From assembly GCF_003990725.2 (NCBI RefSeq), contig NZ_CP030064.1:868001-932000 (forward strand): a DNA stretch of 64,000 bases, in the 5' to 3' direction. This document shows, in pieces, positions 44,008-52,237 of this stretch. The translations under genes and the position numbers were made by a program. Every line of letters starts with the position of its first letter. Position 1 is the first letter of the stretch. Source of the stretch: Halorubrum sp. PV6 (GTDB taxonomy: Archaea; Halobacteriota; Halobacteria; Halobacteriales; Haloferacaceae). Under the pieces are notes generated by a model that was not told the origin of the DNA, ran no database searches, and worked only from the letters and a program-made list of their open reading frames with translations.

Positions 44008-45315
44008 ATGACGGACGACCCGTTCGAGAACATGCTGGCACAGATGGACCGTGCGAGAGAGTACGCCGACGTCGACGACGGCGTCTTCGAGCGGCTCAAA
44101 CACCCGGAACGAACGCTCAAGGTCACGCTCCCGGTCGAGTTGGACTCCGGCGAGGTCGAGGTGTTCGAGGGGTACCGGTGTCAGTTCGACAGCGCTCGCG
44201 GCCCGTTTAAAGGGGGAGTCCGCTTCCACCCGTCGGTCACGCAGCGCGAGGTCGAGGCGCTCGCCGGGTGGATGACGTGGAAGACGGCGCTCGTCGACCT
44301 CCCGTACGGCGGCGCGAAAGGCGGCGTCATCTGTGAGCCGAAAGACCTCACGCAGAACGACCTGGAGAGCCTCACACGCCGGTACACCGAGGGAATTCGG
44401 CGCATGATCGGTCCGGACGTCGACGTGCCCGCCCCGGACATGAACACCAACCCGCAGACGATGGCGTGGATGATGGACACCTACTCGATGTACGAGGGCC
44501 ACTCCGTGCCGCAGGTCGTCACCGGCAAGCCGCTGGAGATCGGCGGGACCCCCGGTCGGGTCGAGGCGACCGGTCGCGGCGTCTCCATCGTGACCGAGCG
44601 CCTCTTCGACTACCTCGACCGCGACCTCACGAACGCGACCGTCGCGATCCAGGGGTTCGGGAACGTCGGGTCCAACGCGGCCCGACTCCTCGACGAGGCC
44701 GGCGCGCGGGTCGTCGCCACCTCCGACGTGACCGGGGCCGCGTACGATCCCGAGGGGCTGGACGTGGCCTCGCTGGCGGCACACGTGAGCGCCGGCGGTC
44801 TGATCGAGGAGTACGTCGCCGGAGAACTGCGCTCGGAGGCCGAGAGCGACCACTCCGGCGGCGGCGCTCGCTGGGACGACCCCGACCAGATCTCGAACGA
44901 GGAGCTGCTGACGCTCGACGTGGACGTGCTGATTCCGGCGGCCGTCCAGGGCGTGATCACCGAAGAAAACGTCGACGACTTACGCGCGTCGGCCATCGTC
45001 GAGGCGGCGAACGGCCCGACGACGGTCGCCGCGGACGAGGTCCTCACGGAGCGCGACGTGCAGGTCGTGCCGGACATCCTCGCGAACGCCGGCGGGGTCA
45101 TCGTCTCGTACCTCGAATGGGTCCAGAACGCACAGGAGTTCTCGTGGCCGTTAGAGACGGTCAACGCCGAGTTGGAGCGCCGCATCGGCTCCGCGTTCGA
45201 CCAGACGATAGAGCAGTACGACGAGAAGGACCTTCCCGACCTGCGGACGGCCGCGTACACGCTGGCGCTCGAACGCACCGCGAGCGCCCACGAGTACCGC
45301 GGACTGTTCCCGTAA
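44008..45315 (+). CDS. Glutamate dehydrogenase (Glu/Leu/Phe/Val family)
   Basis: The 435-residue enzyme contains FKGGVRFHPSVTQREVEALA, the catalytic lysine in LPYGGAKGGV, the MNTNPQTMAWMMDTYS strand, and the NAD(P)-binding VAIQGFGNVGSNAARLL (about residues 213-229). It interconverts glutamate and 2-oxoglutarate plus ammonia. Cofactor choice cannot be read with confidence. Monocistronic; near the start an AATTGCCGAAACCAATATC region provides AT-rich promoter sequence. Confidence 0.95.
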   Translation: MTDDPFENMLAQMDRAREYADVDDGVFERLKHPERTLKVTLPVELDSGEVEVFEGYRCQFDSARGPFKGGVRFHPSVTQREVEALAGWMTWKTALVDLPYGGAKGGVICEPKDLTQNDLESLTRRYTEGIRRMIGPDVDVPAPDMNTNPQTMAWMMDTYSMYEGHSVPQVVTGKPLEIGGTPGRVEATGRGVSIVTERLFDYLDRDLTNATVAIQGFGNVGSNAARLLDEAGARVVATSDVTGAAYDPEGLDVASLAAHVSAGGLIEEYVAGELRSEAESDHSGGGARWDDPDQISNEELLTLDVDVLIPAAVQGVITEENVDDLRASAIVEAANGPTTVAADEVLTERDVQVVPDILANAGGVIVSYLEWVQNAQEFSWPLETVNAELERRIGSAFDQTIEQYDEKDLPDLRTAAYTLALERTASAHEYRGLFP

Positions 45316-45427
45316 CGGACGCGTGTCCCGCGGGCCCTTCCCGTGAGCGCCGTCGTTCGGTTTTTTAAATAACCTCCGCGATTCCCGGGTGACCGCCGGC
45401 TTCGGCGCGCCCCGGCCGCGCCGCCTC

Positions 45428-46138
45428 TCAGACCGACCGGATCCGGTCTGCGCCCACGTCTATCGGCTCCGCGTAGTGGACGAGGGGGTCGCCGTCGGGC
45501 CGGTCGAAGCCGTTCGCCTCGAACAGCGTGTTCGTCCGACAGTCGACGGTTGCCGGTCGCAGCGTCCACGGCTCGTGTGTTATCTCCCCGCGGTACAGCC
45601 GGTCCCCCTGGGCGTAGAACCGGTAGTTCTCCACGAGGAACGCGTCAAGCGAGCCCGGTTCGGCAGCGAACGCCTCGCCCGTCGGCTCGTACGTCGCGTC
45701 GAACCGAGCCTGCGGGACACCGCGATGCGTCCGGCGGCTGGTGAACCGAACGGCGCTCCCCTCGCCTCCCGAGCGACCCGCGTCACCGACCGGGGACGCG
45801 TCCATCTCGGCCCGGTAGTACGGGAGCGCGAACAGCCGCCGCGCGACCGAGACGCCGAGCCGGTCGTCGGCGTCGAGGTTATAAAAGTAGACGCCGGCTC
45901 CCTCGGGGCCCTCGACGTACGTCCGGAGGTTGAGCTCCGGGAAGGAGAGTCCGACGGGGACCCCTCGCGGGCGGATGTCGTCCATGACGAAGGCGACGAC
46001 GCTCAGGTACGCGTCGCCGTCGTGGGTCGCGACCGAGAGGCGGTCGGGCAGCGTTTCGGCCACGACCGCGGGGTCGACCGGCCAGTGACAGAACAGCCCG
46101 TCGCGCCACGTCATCTCCAGCCAGCGCCGTTCGAGCAT
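45428..46138 (-). CDS. DUF2071 (YqjF-like) protein
   Basis: The 236-residue protein starts MLERRWLEMTWRDGLFCHWPVDPAVV, typical of the DUF2071/YqjF family, and continues through FPELNLRTYVEGPEGAGVYFYNLDAD. The beta-barrel fold resembles acetoacetate decarboxylase, but catalytic residues are not evident. It has no membrane segment. It precedes, on the same strand, nothing close; the CDF gene ends 48 bp upstream of its start, so readthrough is possible. Confidence 0.9.
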   Translation of the reverse strand: MLERRWLEMTWRDGLFCHWPVDPAVVAETLPDRLSVATHDGDAYLSVVAFVMDDIRPRGVPVGLSFPELNLRTYVEGPEGAGVYFYNLDADDRLGVSVARRLFALPYYRAEMDASPVGDAGRSGGEGSAVRFTSRRTHRGVPQARFDATYEPTGEAFAAEPGSLDAFLVENYRFYAQGDRLYRGEITHEPWTLRPATVDCRTNTLFEANGFDRPDGDPLVHYAEPIDVGADRIRSV

Positions 46139-46186
46139 ACGAGCGGTAGGGGCGCCGGCGGGTTAACCCGCACGCCCGACGCGCCG

Positions 46187-47158
46187 TCACGCCTCGTCGT
46201 CGACGGGTCGGCGGTCGCCCTCGCCGGCGTTCGGACGCCCGTTTTCGCCGCCCTCCGGGGCGTCTTTCCACTCGCCGAGCCCGGACGGGTCGAGATGGAC
46301 GTGGACGTCGCCGACGTCTTCCAGTCTCCGGAGCCCGGTGACCAACTCCGTCTCGATGGTGTGGGCCTCTCGGAGCGTCATCTCGCCGTCGACCTCCACG
46401 TGCACCTCGACCTCGAGGTCGGTGCCGTCGTAGTACACCGTCAGGTCGTGGACCCCCTCGACGGCGGGGTTCTCGCGGAGCGCGGCCGTGACGCGCTCGC
46501 GGTCGGCCGCGGGCGGCGCCGCCCCGACGAGGTAGGTCACGTTCTCACGACCGATCTCGATCCCCTGGTACACGACGAGGACGCTGACGAGCGCCCCGGC
46601 GATCGGGTCGAGGATCGGTACGTTCAGGAACACGCCGAAGATCCCGACCAACGCGGCGATCGTGGTATAAATGTCGTTGAGACAGTCCAAGGCGAGGGCG
46701 TCGAGCGCGGTCGAGCCGAGGTCGGCGTTCACCCGTTCCGTGTACCAGTACAACACGTACATGTCGGCCATCGCGAACAGGAGGGCGCCGATGAGCAGGA
46801 GGCTCCGCCGCGGCGGACTGTGGGCCCCGATCACGCCGCGGATCGATTCGCGCAGCAAGAGCAGCCCGAGGATGACGATGGTCGCGCCGACGAGCAGCGC
46901 GGTCAGCGGCTCGATCCGCTGATGGCCGTGCGGGTGCGTCTCGTCGGCGTCGTCGTACCGCGCCCCGCCCCAGAGGAACACGACGGCGCTGGCGATCAGG
47001 TCGGCGACGGAGTGGGCCGCGTCCGCGATCAGCGCCACGCTGCCGAACGCGAACCCCACCGCTCCCTCGACGGCGATCTTCACGGCGTTCCCGAGGACGT
47101 TCACCCCAGCGGCCCGCTGGAACCGCGCCTTCTCGTCGTCGCCGAAGGGGTGTCGCAT
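46187..47158 (-). CDS. Cation diffusion facilitator metal exporter
   Basis: The 323-residue protein (ATG 47158) has six membrane helices; the transport site consists of His49-xxx-Asp53 in helix 2 (DAAHSVAD) and Asp158-xxx-Asp162 in helix 5 (DCLND). A His-rich loop DETHPHGHQR sits between helices 2 and 3. The C-terminal domain (residues 205-290) has EVEVHVEVDGEM and DVHVHLDPSG. Zinc CDFs normally have His in helix 5; Asp there leans towards Mn or Fe, but this needs testing. A short acidic tail follows. Confidence 0.93.
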   Translation of the reverse strand: MRHPFGDDEKARFQRAAGVNVLGNAVKIAVEGAVGFAFGSVALIADAAHSVADLIASAVVFLWGGARYDDADETHPHGHQRIEPLTALLVGATIVILGLLLLRESIRGVIGAHSPPRRSLLLIGALLFAMADMYVLYWYTERVNADLGSTALDALALDCLNDIYTTIAALVGIFGVFLNVPILDPIAGALVSVLVVYQGIEIGRENVTYLVGAAPPAADRERVTAALRENPAVEGVHDLTVYYDGTDLEVEVHVEVDGEMTLREAHTIETELVTGLRRLEDVGDVHVHLDPSGLGEWKDAPEGGENGRPNAGEGDRRPVDDEA

Positions 47159-47291
47159 ACGAATCGATGATACCCGCGCCGGGTTAAAAACCACGTCGTC
47201 GGCCCCGTCGCGTTACGCCTCGGCTCGCGCCGCTATCAGAACTGATTGCCACCGGTCGGGGCTTAAGTATCTCGGGAGCCAACCGACGGCC

Positions 47292-48743
47292 ATGAACGAC
47301 GGGGAGCGCGGCCAGAGCGAGGTGATAGGCGTCGTGCTCCTGCTCGCGATCACCATCACCGCCGTGACGGTGACGGTGGCGACCGGCAGCGTGGCGCTCG
47401 GCTTGGTCACCGACGAGGCGCAGTCGGCCAGCGTGGAGAACGGGATGTCACAGCTCAGCTCTCAGTCGAGCCTCGTCGCGCTCGGCGAGACGGACGCCAG
47501 GCGGTTCGATCTGGGGTCGGTCGACGGCGGGAAACTCCGGCTCGACGAGAGCGCGGGACGCGTCGAGGTCCGGATCGAGACCGCAAGCGGGACCACGACC
47601 GCGTACAACGGCTCCATCGGGACCCTCTCGTACGTCGGCAGCCAGCGAACCGTCGCGATCCAGGGCGGCGGCGTCTGGTCGCTGGAGGGCGGTCGGGGGC
47701 GGATGGTCTCGCCGCCGGAGTACCACTACCGCGGCGAGACGCTCACGTTCCCGATCGTCCGACTGACACAGAACGCGTCGTCGACCGCGGGCGGGACCGG
47801 CGTCGTCCGTCAGCCGCCCAACGTCTCGGAGACGGTCGTCGAGACGGATAACCCGCTCCGGAACGGGACGGTCGTCGTCGAGATACAGAGCACGTACTAC
47901 GAGGGGTGGTACGACTTCTTCACCCGGCGCGCCGACGGCGCCGTGACGAAAGACGACGCGAACCGAACGGTCACTGCGCGCCTGGTGGTTCCAGAAGATG
48001 TGAGCTTCGAGCGGGCGATCACGCTTAGGGACGAATACAATCATAAAGGAGGTGGGAATAATAACGGTAAAAATAACGGCGGAAATAAAGGTCTCAGCGA
48101 ATCGCAGTACATTGAGCAGGCAGCTCATCGTTCACCCGCGTCGATGATCGAGTCTACGCTACAGGACGGTGCAGACTCTGGCGATCCGCTATCCGACTGT
48201 TTCGATACCGGAAGTGCCTGCACGAGCGGTACGTACCATGCATCCGGAGATGTCTCGGTCAACCAACGAGTCGAATTCAACACGAGTGACGGTGACATCG
48301 CGGTCGCAGTTGACGGAGACCTTGATCTTGGCGGGCAGGAACTTGAGATCACGAACGAGGGTGATGGGGTTGTCCGATACTATGTCAACGGGTCCGTGTT
48401 CGCGAATGGCGATGCAACGGTTGGAACAACCAGCGCAGAAATCGAGGCGCGCCGGAATCAGTTCTACATTCGGGAGGGATTCCTTGAAGATGGTCCAGGA
48501 CAGGGAAGCGTCGATATTGATGCCACCGTCTATGCCCCAAACTCGGACACGGATCTCGCCGGAAACGTCAGGCTTCGCGGCGGTTTCGTGTTCAACAGTT
48601 TGGATACGCGCAGCAACGCATTCACAATTGAACAAGACGAGGAACTCAAGGACATCAAGATCCGGATCACCGGCGGCTCGGGGCAGAACCCCGTCACGTA
48701 CCTCCACGTGAGCGAGAACGTGGTTGAGATCGATTTCGACTAA
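47292..48743 (+). CDS. Type IV pilin-like surface protein (DUF7289-like), mosaic
   Basis: The 483-residue protein begins with a class III signal GERGQSEVIGVVLLLAITI, a prepilin-peptidase site before the hydrophobic stalk. The extracellular part is long for a pilin, Thr/Ser-rich, with four N-glycosylation-like NxS/T sites. From about residue 250 a Gly-Asn-Lys linker (HKGGGNNNGKNNGGNKG) opens a section of clearly lower GC and beta-rich sequence that continues to the last 30 codons. It may belong to a minor pilin or a secreted adhesin. The CTTAAGT box at 47263 lies about 28 bp before the ATG. Confidence 0.85.
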   Translation: MNDGERGQSEVIGVVLLLAITITAVTVTVATGSVALGLVTDEAQSASVENGMSQLSSQSSLVALGETDARRFDLGSVDGGKLRLDESAGRVEVRIETASGTTTAYNGSIGTLSYVGSQRTVAIQGGGVWSLEGGRGRMVSPPEYHYRGETLTFPIVRLTQNASSTAGGTGVVRQPPNVSETVVETDNPLRNGTVVVEIQSTYYEGWYDFFTRRADGAVTKDDANRTVTARLVVPEDVSFERAITLRDEYNHKGGGNNNGKNNGGNKGLSESQYIEQAAHRSPASMIESTLQDGADSGDPLSDCFDTGSACTSGTYHASGDVSVNQRVEFNTSDGDIAVAVDGDLDLGGQELEITNEGDGVVRYYVNGSVFANGDATVGTTSAEIEARRNQFYIREGFLEDGPGQGSVDIDATVYAPNSDTDLAGNVRLRGGFVFNSLDTRSNAFTIEQDEELKDIKIRITGGSGQNPVTYLHVSENVVEIDFD

Positions 48744-48934
48744 CACCTTTGCTTGCCGACGGCGGCGGGCCACAGTGACCGGCACCAGACGCGATCAATC
48801 TCCTTCAGACGCCCGTGCGAGAGTGGGAGTCGATCCAGACGATCGGTGGTCAATACCCCCGTCGTAACGACTAAGAACGAAACGCTCCTCGGTTACGGTA
48901 ATGAACAACGAGTATTTCGCCCGAGGTGGTTCTC

Positions 48935-49627
48935 GTGGGCGTCGAAATTAAGGAAACGGAGGTGAGCGAGGAGGACTTCGAGGAGATGAAAGAGTTCGTG
49001 CGGGACTATCTCGCGGCCAGCGTCGAGAGCGAGGAAGACGGCGGGCGGATGCGCTGGTACCCCTGGCACTCCGCGGACTACCGGTTCAATCACATCCTCA
49101 ACGTCGTCGACCTAGCCACGGACATCGCCGAAAGCGAGGGCGCAGACGCCGACGTGGTCCGCGTGGCCGCGCTGTTTCACGACGTGGCGAAACTGGAGGC
49201 CGAACAGGACGTCCACGCCGAGGCCGGCGCGCGCGTCGCCCGCGAGTACCTCCAGAGCCGCGGGAACTACCCGGAGTCGTTCATCGAGGAGGTGTGCGGG
49301 GCGGTCGTCGACCACTCGTACACGGGCGACCTGTCGGACGTGCCCTTAGAGAGCCGGTGTCTGATCGAAGCCGACGTCCTCGATAAGGTCGGCGCGAACG
49401 GCGCCGCGTTGATGCTGCTCCGGATGGGGTACGAATCGCGGACCCACATGGATTCGGCGAAGATGGTCGACCGCGTGCTCGAACGCGCACAGGACCACAC
49501 GGAGCGCGTCGTCTCGGACAGCGCCGAGAGCATCGCCCACCAGCGCATCAAGCGCGTCAAGTGGCTCCGCGAGTGGCTAGAAGAAGAGGTCAGCCGGATG
49601 GACGTCGAAGGCGTCACCGACCGCTGA
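48935..49627 (+). CDS. HD-domain metal-dependent phosphohydrolase
   Basis: Start chosen at GTG 48935 (MGVEIKETEVSEED; 230 residues) because GAGGTGG lies seven bases before it; GTG 48926 is an alternative. The HD pattern is His53 (RFNHILNVVDL), His82-Asp83 (ALFHDVAKL), His in VVDHSYTGD and Asp in EADVLDKVGANG, as in YedJ/YpgQ-type HD hydrolases. Substrate probably a nucleotide; not determined. It has no co-transcribed partner and lies before the convergent TetR gene. Confidence 0.9.
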   Translation: MGVEIKETEVSEEDFEEMKEFVRDYLAASVESEEDGGRMRWYPWHSADYRFNHILNVVDLATDIAESEGADADVVRVAALFHDVAKLEAEQDVHAEAGARVAREYLQSRGNYPESFIEEVCGAVVDHSYTGDLSDVPLESRCLIEADVLDKVGANGAALMLLRMGYESRTHMDSAKMVDRVLERAQDHTERVVSDSAESIAHQRIKRVKWLREWLEEEVSRMDVEGVTDR

Positions 49628-49674
49628 CCGCGCTCTCCGACTTTTCAGTTCGTGCGTCGCGACGCGTCCCCCGA

Positions 49675-50343
49675 TCAGCCGTCCGGATCGACGTTCGGCA
49701 GCACCGTCTCCAGATACCGGCGGGCGCCCCGCTGCGCGTCGGCGGTCCACCCGTGGTCGCTCGTGGTCGCCCAGCGGACCATCCCGCCGGTCGAGAGCGT
49801 CTGGAGCGTCGACGCGACCTCCGCAGGGGTGACCGGCTCTTCGCCGGACACCTCGGCGTCGTCGCCCGCGGCTGTCCGCTCGTCGCGCAGGTCGGCGGCG
49901 GCCGCACGCACCGTCTGTTCGAGGAACTCCTCGAACACCCGGTCGCTCCGGTCGAAGTGGTCGCGATAGGCGTCATCGGTCGCGGCCTGCGCGCGCAGTT
50001 CGACGATAGCGGTCATGAACCGGCCGTCGGGGCCGTACTCGTTGGGAATCGAGTCGGGGTCGGTCATCGCGCCCACGAAGGCGTCGAGTCGCTCCCGCGG
50101 CGGCACGTCGAACGCGCTCGCCGAGACGGACTCCTCGAAGTCGTCGATCATAAACTCAAGGAGGTCGACGAGCAATTCGTCTTTTCCCGCGTAGTGGTGA
50201 TAGACGAGCGACGGGCTCTTGTCGAACTCCTCGCCGATCCGCTTGACCGTCAGGTCGGCGTACCCGTGTTCACAGAGCGCACGGAACGCGGCCCCGAGAA
50301 TCGCCTGTCGGGTGTCGGTCGGCTCTGCGAACGGGTCGTCCAT
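49675..50343 (-). CDS. TetR/AcrR-family transcriptional regulator
   Basis: The 222-residue protein has an N-terminal TetR helix-turn-helix (ILGAAFRALCEHGYADLTVKR... FDKSPSLVYHHYAGKDELLV, residues 14-60). The C-terminal ligand domain has no recognisable ligand signature. It is divergent from the COG1361/RND operon, with the 20-bp near-palindrome at 50377-50396 between, so it most probably represses that operon and itself. Family precedent for divergent transporter control is strong. Confidence 0.94.
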   Translation of the reverse strand: MDDPFAEPTDTRQAILGAAFRALCEHGYADLTVKRIGEEFDKSPSLVYHHYAGKDELLVDLLEFMIDDFEESVSASAFDVPPRERLDAFVGAMTDPDSIPNEYGPDGRFMTAIVELRAQAATDDAYRDHFDRSDRVFEEFLEQTVRAAAADLRDERTAAGDDAEVSGEEPVTPAEVASTLQTLSTGGMVRWATTSDHGWTADAQRGARRYLETVLPNVDPDG

Positions 50344-50376
50344 AGGCTCCGTTACACTCCCACCTACATAGCGCTC

Positions 50377-50396
50377 TTGATTGAACGTTCATTCAA
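50377..50396. promoter_or_regulatory. TetR-type operator, near-perfect 20-bp palindrome
   Basis: TTGATTGAACGTTCATTCAA has symmetric halves except for one base pair; the core TGAACGTTCA is a perfect 10-bp palindrome. It lies 34-53 bp upstream of the TetR start and just upstream of the TATA-like CTTAAACC (about 50400-50408) of the + strand operon, where repressor binding would block TBP/TFB. Confidence 0.7.
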
Positions 50397-50429
50397 CACG
50401 CTTAAACCGAAGGCTCTCCACACGACCGT

Positions 50430-50516
50430 ATGAGTGGATCCGACGCGTTTGGCAGTGAATCGTCGTCCCGGAGGCCCGCTCCGGCCGACGGGACCGTCAC
50501 CGGGAGGCGTCGATGA
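50430..50516 (+). CDS. Possible 28-residue leader ORF of the surface/RND operon
   Basis: An ATG lies 26 bp downstream of the TATA-like CTTAAACC, the spacing at which haloarchaeal leaderless transcripts start. The 28 codons (MSGSDAFGSESSS...) end at a TGA overlapping the start of the COG1361 gene by four bases (ATGA). If the transcript starts here, the first coding unit is this peptide, and the next start would be reached by termination-reinitiation, helped by the GGGAGGCG just before it. The sequence itself is only Ser/Arg-rich; it could be chance. Confidence 0.4.
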   Translation: MSGSDAFGSESSSRRPAPADGTVTGRRR

Positions 50517-52189
50517 GCCGGTTCGGGCGGCTCTGGTCGGTTGTCCTCGCCGCCGTCGCCGTGACGGCCCTTGTCGGCGCCGGCGCGTTTGCCGGCGCCG
50601 CGACCTCTACAGATTCTATCGATAGAGGAGCCGCTTCGCTCAGTGACGGATCAGACGGTGTCGCTGCACAGACTGCCGGCCAAGAAATACGCGGATCGCC
50701 TGATCTTCAACTATTCGCCTCCCAGCGGACAGTTCGAAGCGGGGTCGAGTCGACGGTAACGCTTGATGTGCTGAATACCGGAGATATGGATAAGGGCAAC
50801 CAACTTGACTCGCGAGTGACTACTGCACGAGGGCTCACTCTAGAGGTTGACGACAGCGACGTGCCGTTCGAGATCGGCGACGGAACCAAAGTTGTCGGAG
50901 ACGTGACAACTTCTTCGAGTCCGGTTCCTGTTTCGCTTGACGTCACGATCCCCGACGACGTGCCGGACGGCGAGTACGAGGTGGAGGTAACAGCTGAGTA
51001 CCGCTACACCTACAAAATCGTTCCTGCATTTAATAGCCATAGAGATCGGGTCAAAGTCGACCGCTTCGACGTCACGATCGTTGTCGACAACGGTGCGCGG
51101 TTCGCGATCATTGACACCGCCACCGACGCCCGCATCGGTGGCGAGGGCAACGTCACGGCGACGCTGCGCAACGTCGGCAACGAAGTCGCCCGCGACGCGA
51201 TCGTCACCGGAACGACGACCGGGAGCGCGGCCGTGATCGGCGACGGGAGTTCGGACGTGTTCGTCGGCGACTGGGAACCCGACACGAACCGGACGGTGAC
51301 CTTCGAGTCGACCGTCGCGTCGTCGTTCGAGGGCGGCGCGTACGCGCTCGTCACCTCGGTCGACTACCGCGACCCGAACGGGATCGACGCGACCTCGCCC
51401 ACCTCGCGTGCGGGGGTCGTTCCGGCGCCTGAGCAGTCGTTCTCGGTGGACAACGTCGAGGGAACGCTCGAAGTCGGCTACTCGGGCACCGTCTCCGGCA
51501 CGCTGACGAACGAGGGGCCGTTCGACGTCGAGGACGCGGTGCTGATCGCGGACGCGCAGAGCCAGCGGGTGAGCCTCGGCGAGAGCCGGTACGCGCTCCC
51601 CGACATCCCCGCCGGCGAGTCGGTCGAGTTCACCTTCGACGCCGACGTGAACGGCAACGCCGACCCCGGCCCGCGGCAGTTCCGTTTCACGACCGAGTAC
51701 ACGAGCGGCGACTCCACTATCGCAGTCGAGGAGACGCGGCGGATCGAGGTCGCGCCGCGCCAGCCGGAGTTCGCCCTCGCGGCCGAGAACACGACGGTTG
51801 CGGCCGGCGACACGCAACGAGTCGCGTTCACGATCACCAACCAGCGCCCGGAGACGCTCTCGTCTATCAACGCCGGGCTCTACGCCGACAGCCCGCTTTC
51901 GGCTCCCAACGACGAGGCGTTCGTGGACGAACTCAAACCCGGCGAGTCGACCGAGATCTGGTTCGAGGTGTCGGCCGCCTCGGGAGCCAGCGTCGAGACG
52001 CACCCCATCGAGTTGGACTTCCGGTACGACGACGAGCGCGGTAACGACCGGATCTCCGACGTGAGACAGTTCCCCATCGAGGTGACCGAGTCCACCGACG
52101 ACGGCGGGCTTCCGACCGTTCCCCTCGTCGTCGGCCTGCTCGTCGTCGTCGCCGGCGCGGGTGCGGCGGTCTGGTACCGGCGGCAGTGA
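50513..52189 (+). CDS. COG1361-type S-layer/CARDB-like surface protein, membrane anchored
   Basis: The 558-residue protein has an N-terminal signal (SVVLAAVAVTALVGAGAFAGA), a beta-sandwich-rich extracellular part of CARDB/NEW3 type repeats (about residues 60-530) and a C-terminal helix VPLVVGLLVVVAGAGAAVWY with an RRQ stop-transfer end. Four or five NxT/S sequons occur. It is followed 48 bp later by an RND transporter, a pairing that recurs in archaea (COG1361 and MMPL). The protein may act as an external adaptor. Its first 200 codons have lower GC than the rest. Confidence 0.88.
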   Translation: MSRFGRLWSVVLAAVAVTALVGAGAFAGAATSTDSIDRGAASLSDGSDGVAAQTAGQEIRGSPDLQLFASQRTVRSGVESTVTLDVLNTGDMDKGNQLDSRVTTARGLTLEVDDSDVPFEIGDGTKVVGDVTTSSSPVPVSLDVTIPDDVPDGEYEVEVTAEYRYTYKIVPAFNSHRDRVKVDRFDVTIVVDNGARFAIIDTATDARIGGEGNVTATLRNVGNEVARDAIVTGTTTGSAAVIGDGSSDVFVGDWEPDTNRTVTFESTVASSFEGGAYALVTSVDYRDPNGIDATSPTSRAGVVPAPEQSFSVDNVEGTLEVGYSGTVSGTLTNEGPFDVEDAVLIADAQSQRVSLGESRYALPDIPAGESVEFTFDADVNGNADPGPRQFRFTTEYTSGDSTIAVEETRRIEVAPRQPEFALAAENTTVAAGDTQRVAFTITNQRPETLSSINAGLYADSPLSAPNDEAFVDELKPGESTEIWFEVSAASGASVETHPIELDFRYDDERGNDRISDVRQFPIEVTESTDDGGLPTVPLVVGLLVVVAGAGAAVWYRRQ

Positions 52190-52237
52190 TCGAATGAGCG
52201 AGCACCCAGCCGAACGACCGTCCGCCCGGAGGCGACC

